From an uncultured Oscillospiraceae bacterium (GTDB lineage Bacteria > Bacillota > Clostridia > Oscillospirales > Ruminococcaceae): 32,877 nt of DNA. The translations under genes and the position numbers were made by a program. Positions 30,589-32,877 of this stretch are shown here, one piece after another (positions within the stretch are counted from its first letter, which is position 1; each line of letters starts with the position of its first letter). The stretch is taken from positions 1-32,877 of the forward strand of contig CAKSPC010000031.1 in assembly GCA_934481445.1 (NCBI GenBank), given 5' to 3'. A model generated the notes under the pieces. The model ran no database searches and was not told the origin of the DNA. It saw only the letters and a list, made by a program, of their open reading frames with translations.

Positions 30589-30891
30589 GAGTCTGTCGAA
30601 AAAGTCAAAACGGCTGTAATGGGCAATAGACTGTGGGGGGAAAACTCTTGTTTTCCCCCCACGCCCCCTTTAGCGCCTTGGAAGTCGGGGGAGTTTCGCC
30701 GTCTGCAAGACTAAGCGCAGAGCGCGTGTCTAACGGCAGACAAGGGCGCCGCCCTTGACCCGCAAGCCTTGAGTTTACGCCAACAGGTATAACACAGCTA
30801 TTCCAATACCATGCTTTTGGCGTAAACTAAAAAGGCTTGAGCGAAACTTTCAATACGCTACGCAGAAATTTTAAAGGTTTTTCGACAGACT
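30589..30891 (+). repeat. MITE-like dispersed repeat, copy 3 (with internal expansion)
   Basis: This element of about 302 bp has perfect 14-bp inverted ends AGTCTGTCGAAAAA (30590-30603 and 30878-30891 inverted). It shares with the other copies the GGGGGGAAAAC/GTTTTCCCCCC stem (about 30634-30660), CAAGGGC/GCCCTTG (30740-30757) and the B end AATACGCTACGC...AAATTTTAAAGG. The CAAGCCTT/AAGGCTTG stem has been opened by an insert carrying a nested AGTTTACGCC/GGCGTAAACT stem (30772-30781 and 30819-30828), which explains its greater length. It is flanked by 27-bp direct repeats (30562-30588 and 30892-30918) with two loop differences. Confidence 0.82.
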
Positions 30892-30893
30892 AA

Positions 30894-30916
30894 ATCCCGC
30901 CCAAAGCAGGCGGGAT
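30894..30916. terminator. Terminator hairpin, right duplicate at repeat copy 3
   Basis: The stem is identical to that at 30564-30586 but the loop reads CAAAGCA, not CAGAACA. It lies 4 bp beyond the Gx transporter stop codon. On the minus strand only three T follow before the element begins. Confidence 0.65.
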
Positions 30917-30920
30917 CAAT

Positions 30921-31421
30921 TCAATCTTTTTTAACAGGCACTCTCTTAATAAGCAACGCTGAAACCAGCCCTATCGCCACGCCCGCGGCAATGCCGCTGA
31001 CGCACAGCACGGGGAGATAATACGCTATCTGCGCGGTGTCCATGACTATTGCGGCAACGAGTATCTGCCCCGCATTGTGAAGTATTCCCCCCACAACGCT
31101 GACGCCCACGGTGGAAAACCGCTCCGAGCGTTTCAGCAGTATCATCGCCGTAAGGCTAAGCACCGCCCCCGCAACGCTGTACGCAAGGGTCAGGAAATTC
31201 CCGAACAGAACAGCCATCCACAGAATCCTTATCAGCGACACCAGCACGGCTTCCTTTGCGCCAAGCTTATACAGCACGAAAACCACCGCGATGTTCGCAA
31301 GTCCCAGCTTTATCCCCGGCACCGCAAACGACAGCGGAATTAGGCTCTCGACATAGGACAGCACCATCGCTATCGCGGCGCAGATACCCATCAGCGCTAT
31401 GGTCCTTGGTTTGATCTTCAT
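30921..31421 (-). CDS. Gx transporter family protein (Hpre_diP_synt_I family)
   Basis: This 166-residue membrane protein has about five or six helices and the family motif IPLSFAVPGIKLGLANIAVVFVLY (about residues 27-50), followed by RILWMAVLFGNF and GGILHNAGQILVA (about 112-124). It is often labelled heptaprenyl diphosphate synthase component I, but the fold resembles an ECF-type substrate-binding membrane subunit, and enzymatic activity is doubtful. An AGGAGG site overlaps the stop codon of the NusG-II gene. Genes of this family regularly follow nusG-II and rnf genes in Clostridia. Confidence 0.88.
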   Translation of the reverse strand: MKIKPRTIALMGICAAIAMVLSYVESLIPLSFAVPGIKLGLANIAVVFVLYKLGAKEAVLVSLIRILWMAVLFGNFLTLAYSVAGAVLSLTAMILLKRSERFSTVGVSVVGGILHNAGQILVAAIVMDTAQIAYYLPVLCVSGIAAGVAIGLVSALLIKRVPVKKD

Positions 31422-31429
31422 AAAACCTC

Positions 31430-31807
31430 CTACGCGATGAAATCCACGTCAGCTTCGGTTTCGGAAACTATCTTCACCACCAGCTTGTTCGGCAGGCAGA
31501 CTATCGTTTCGCCGTCGCAGCTTATGCTGTGCTGATTTACGCAGAGCTTGTCGGGGCAGTCGGCGTCGGTCACGTCGGCTTTTCCGTCCTTTATGACCAG
31601 CGTGTTGTATCCCGTCGGAGAGGTTATCGTGACGGTCACTTCCTCGTTAAGAGGATACGCCGCCGTTTCCTTTCCGTCCTGAACCACCACGGCGTAGCCG
31701 CCGCTTTTTTTGCCAAGCTGTATCGCGCCGAAAGCAATTCCCGCGGCGGCAAGCAGGCACGCGATAAGTATGATGTCGTTTCTTGTTTTCCTGCTTATTT
31801 TCTTCAT
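31430..31807 (-). CDS. NusG domain II-containing protein
   Basis: This 125-residue protein has an N-terminal transmembrane anchor (about residues 11-30) and a NusG_II beta-barrel domain on the outside, with YNTLVIKDGKADVTDADCPDKLCV near residues 67-90 and CLPNKLVVKI near 104. The DCPDKLC cysteine pair is typical. Despite its name the family is not a transcription factor; it accompanies Rnf and ApbE flavin-transfer genes, suggesting a role in assembly or electron transfer. The AGGAGG site precedes the ATG. Confidence 0.9.
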   Translation of the reverse strand: MKKISRKTRNDIILIACLLAAAGIAFGAIQLGKKSGGYAVVVQDGKETAAYPLNEEVTVTITSPTGYNTLVIKDGKADVTDADCPDKLCVNQHSISCDGETIVCLPNKLVVKIVSETEADVDFIA

Positions 31808-31843
31808 GCCTGCTTCACCTCCTGTTTATCAAGCCATGCGGTA

Positions 31844-32665
31844 TTACTGTGCCTGACTGAAATTTACGCTCTCTATTGCGTGCCTGGGGCAGGCGCCGAC
31901 GCACTCGCCGCAGCCGCTGCACTTAGTGTAGTCGATATGCGCAAGATTATCCTCGACCGTGATTGCGGCGGAGGGGCAGGTCTTTTCGCACTTCTTGCAG
32001 CCGATGCAGGAAGCCTTGCACTGCTTCATTGCGGCGGCAGCCTTTTCCTTGTTATTGCAGGCAACGACGGTTGCCGCGTCCGCGGGAACAAGGCGGATAA
32101 CAAAGTTCGGGCAGACCTTTGTGCACTTGCCGCAGCCGGTGCACTTTGCGGGGTCTACGCAGGCAACGCCGTTGTTGTTATAAATCGCGCCCTCGGGACA
32201 GGCATTCGCGCAGTCGCCGTAGCCGAGGCAGCCCGATGTGCAGGCTCCGTCGCCGCCGTAGAACAGCTTTGCGCCCGCGCAGGTGGGGATACCCTTGTAA
32301 TCCTGCTTGCGGGTGGTGTTTTCGCAGGTGCCGCTGCAATGCACGAACGCGACCATTTTTTCAGCCGCTTCTACAGAAACACCGAGCACCTCGCCGAGCT
32401 GTTTCGCGGTGCTTTCGCCGCCGGGCACGCAGAGGTTTGCGGGGGCAGTGCCCTCCGCTATAGCCTTTGCATATCCGTCGCAGCCCGTAAAGCCGCAGGC
32501 GCCGCAGTTTGCGCCGGGCAGGCAGCCGCGCACCTTCTGCTCCTTTTCGTCCACCTTAACGGCAAAGAACTTCGCCGCGATAACGAGGATGAGCGAGCAT
32601 ATAAGCCCTATCGCGACCAGAACTCCGACCGCAACAAGAACCGCCGATAATAACGAATCGTTCAT
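31844..32665 (-). CDS. rnfB: Electron transport complex subunit RnfB
   Basis: This 273-residue iron-sulfur subunit has an N-terminal membrane helix (about 8-35) and the RnfB 4Fe-4S domain CLPGANCGACGFTGCDGYA (about 48-66). Ferredoxin-type clusters follow (CASGCLGYGDC-like region near 140, CTGCGKCTKVCP near 172, CIGCKKCEKTCP near 222, CSGCGECVGACP near 252). In the Rnf complex it takes electrons from reduced ferredoxin and passes them toward NAD+, driving Na+ or H+ export. Its stop leads directly into the nusG-II gene region (36-bp gap); the rnfA stop overlaps its GGAGG site. Confidence 0.95.
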   Translation of the reverse strand: MNDSLLSAVLVAVGVLVAIGLICSLILVIAAKFFAVKVDEKEQKVRGCLPGANCGACGFTGCDGYAKAIAEGTAPANLCVPGGESTAKQLGEVLGVSVEAAEKMVAFVHCSGTCENTTRKQDYKGIPTCAGAKLFYGGDGACTSGCLGYGDCANACPEGAIYNNNGVACVDPAKCTGCGKCTKVCPNFVIRLVPADAATVVACNNKEKAAAAMKQCKASCIGCKKCEKTCPSAAITVEDNLAHIDYTKCSGCGECVGACPRHAIESVNFSQAQ

Positions 32666-32677
32666 TCTGCAGCCTCC

Positions 32678-32877
32678 TTACGCAAACAGCTTGTCAACGA
32701 CGCCCGCAAAGCCCATGAAGCTCATGGATACGATGGAAGCGGCGGCAAGCGTAACGGGAAGTCCCTTGAAGCTTTCGGGGATATTCGCGCTGTCCAGTCT
32801 GGAGCGAACGCCCGCGAACAGCACCATAGCCAGCAGGAAGCCGAGGCCGCAGCCGAGGGTGCTTACCATGGACTCAA
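32678..32877 (-). CDS. rnfA: Electron transport complex subunit RnfA, C-terminal part
   Basis: The open frame runs to the right edge of the window and contains about the last 66 residues of an integral membrane subunit of about 190. The segment ALGCGLGFLLAMVLFAG-like (here STLGCGLGFLLAMVLFAG) and the ending MSFMGFAGVVDKLF are typical of RnfA/RnfE, and the gene order A-B favours RnfA. The true start lies outside the window. Confidence 0.9.
   Translation of the reverse strand, partial: ESMVSTLGCGLGFLLAMVLFAGVRSRLDSANIPESFKGLPVTLAAASIVSMSFMGFAGVVDKLFA

Overview
The window looks like a chromosomal segment of an anaerobic gut Firmicute of the class Clostridia, most likely an Oscillospiraceae/Ruminococcus-type organism. 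This rests on GGAGG-type ribosome sites, many near-consensus sigma-A promoters with exact 17-nt spacers, a reverse rubrerythrin, an Rnf complex followed by NusG-II and Gx-transporter genes, and Clostridia-typical families (DUF1540, DUF2325, DUF3793, DUF523, DHHW/MBOAT pair). No rRNA, tRNA, CRISPR array, transposase or prophage was seen.

Layout, left to right. (1) 244-2806: polar amino-acid ABC importer operon (lipoprotein, permease, ATPase). (2) 2817-3094: dispersed repeat copy 1, then a small DUF1540 gene on the minus strand. (3) 3773-5224: DUF2325 - DUF3793 - flavodoxin operon with two matching palindromic operator candidates, probably metal/iron-limitation controlled. (4) 5362-10238: two secreted cell-envelope proteins on the minus strand, a GHL10 lipoprotein and a very large protein with a GHL10-like barrel, amidase_3 domain and acidic tail. 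(5) 10284-10991: reverse rubrerythrin with Fur/PerR-like sites. (6) 11135-12390: membrane diguanylate cyclase. (7) 12420-15074: uracil salvage operon (permease, DUF523, upp). (8) 15093-15372: repeat copy 2. (9) 15392-18458: DHHW protein and MBOAT acyltransferase, with a terminator-like hairpin in the leader. (10) 18486-22039: Bce-type ABC transporter co-transcribed with a peptidoglycan glycosyltransferase. (11) 22114-25327: KdpD/KdpE-like two-component system and a cation:proton antiporter preceded by a structured riboswitch-like leader. (12) 25443-28285: Na+/alanine symporter and RlmD-type methyltransferase. (13) 28409-30459: SGNH hydrolase and a lone DUF4373 replisome-organiser-like gene. 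(14) 30562-30918: repeat copy 3. (15) 30921-32877: Gx transporter, NusG-II protein, rnfB and the 3' end of rnfA, cut by the window edge.

The most unusual signal is the family of three non-coding repeats (core 220-302 bp). All share inverted ends related to AGTCTGTCGAAAAA and a row of internal stem-loops. Each copy sits inside an intrinsic-terminator hairpin that differs from locus to locus but is present on both sides of the element, as a 25-30 nt direct duplication. This looks like a small non-autonomous element that targets terminators and duplicates the whole hairpin. I know of no named family that does this, but I could not run a search.
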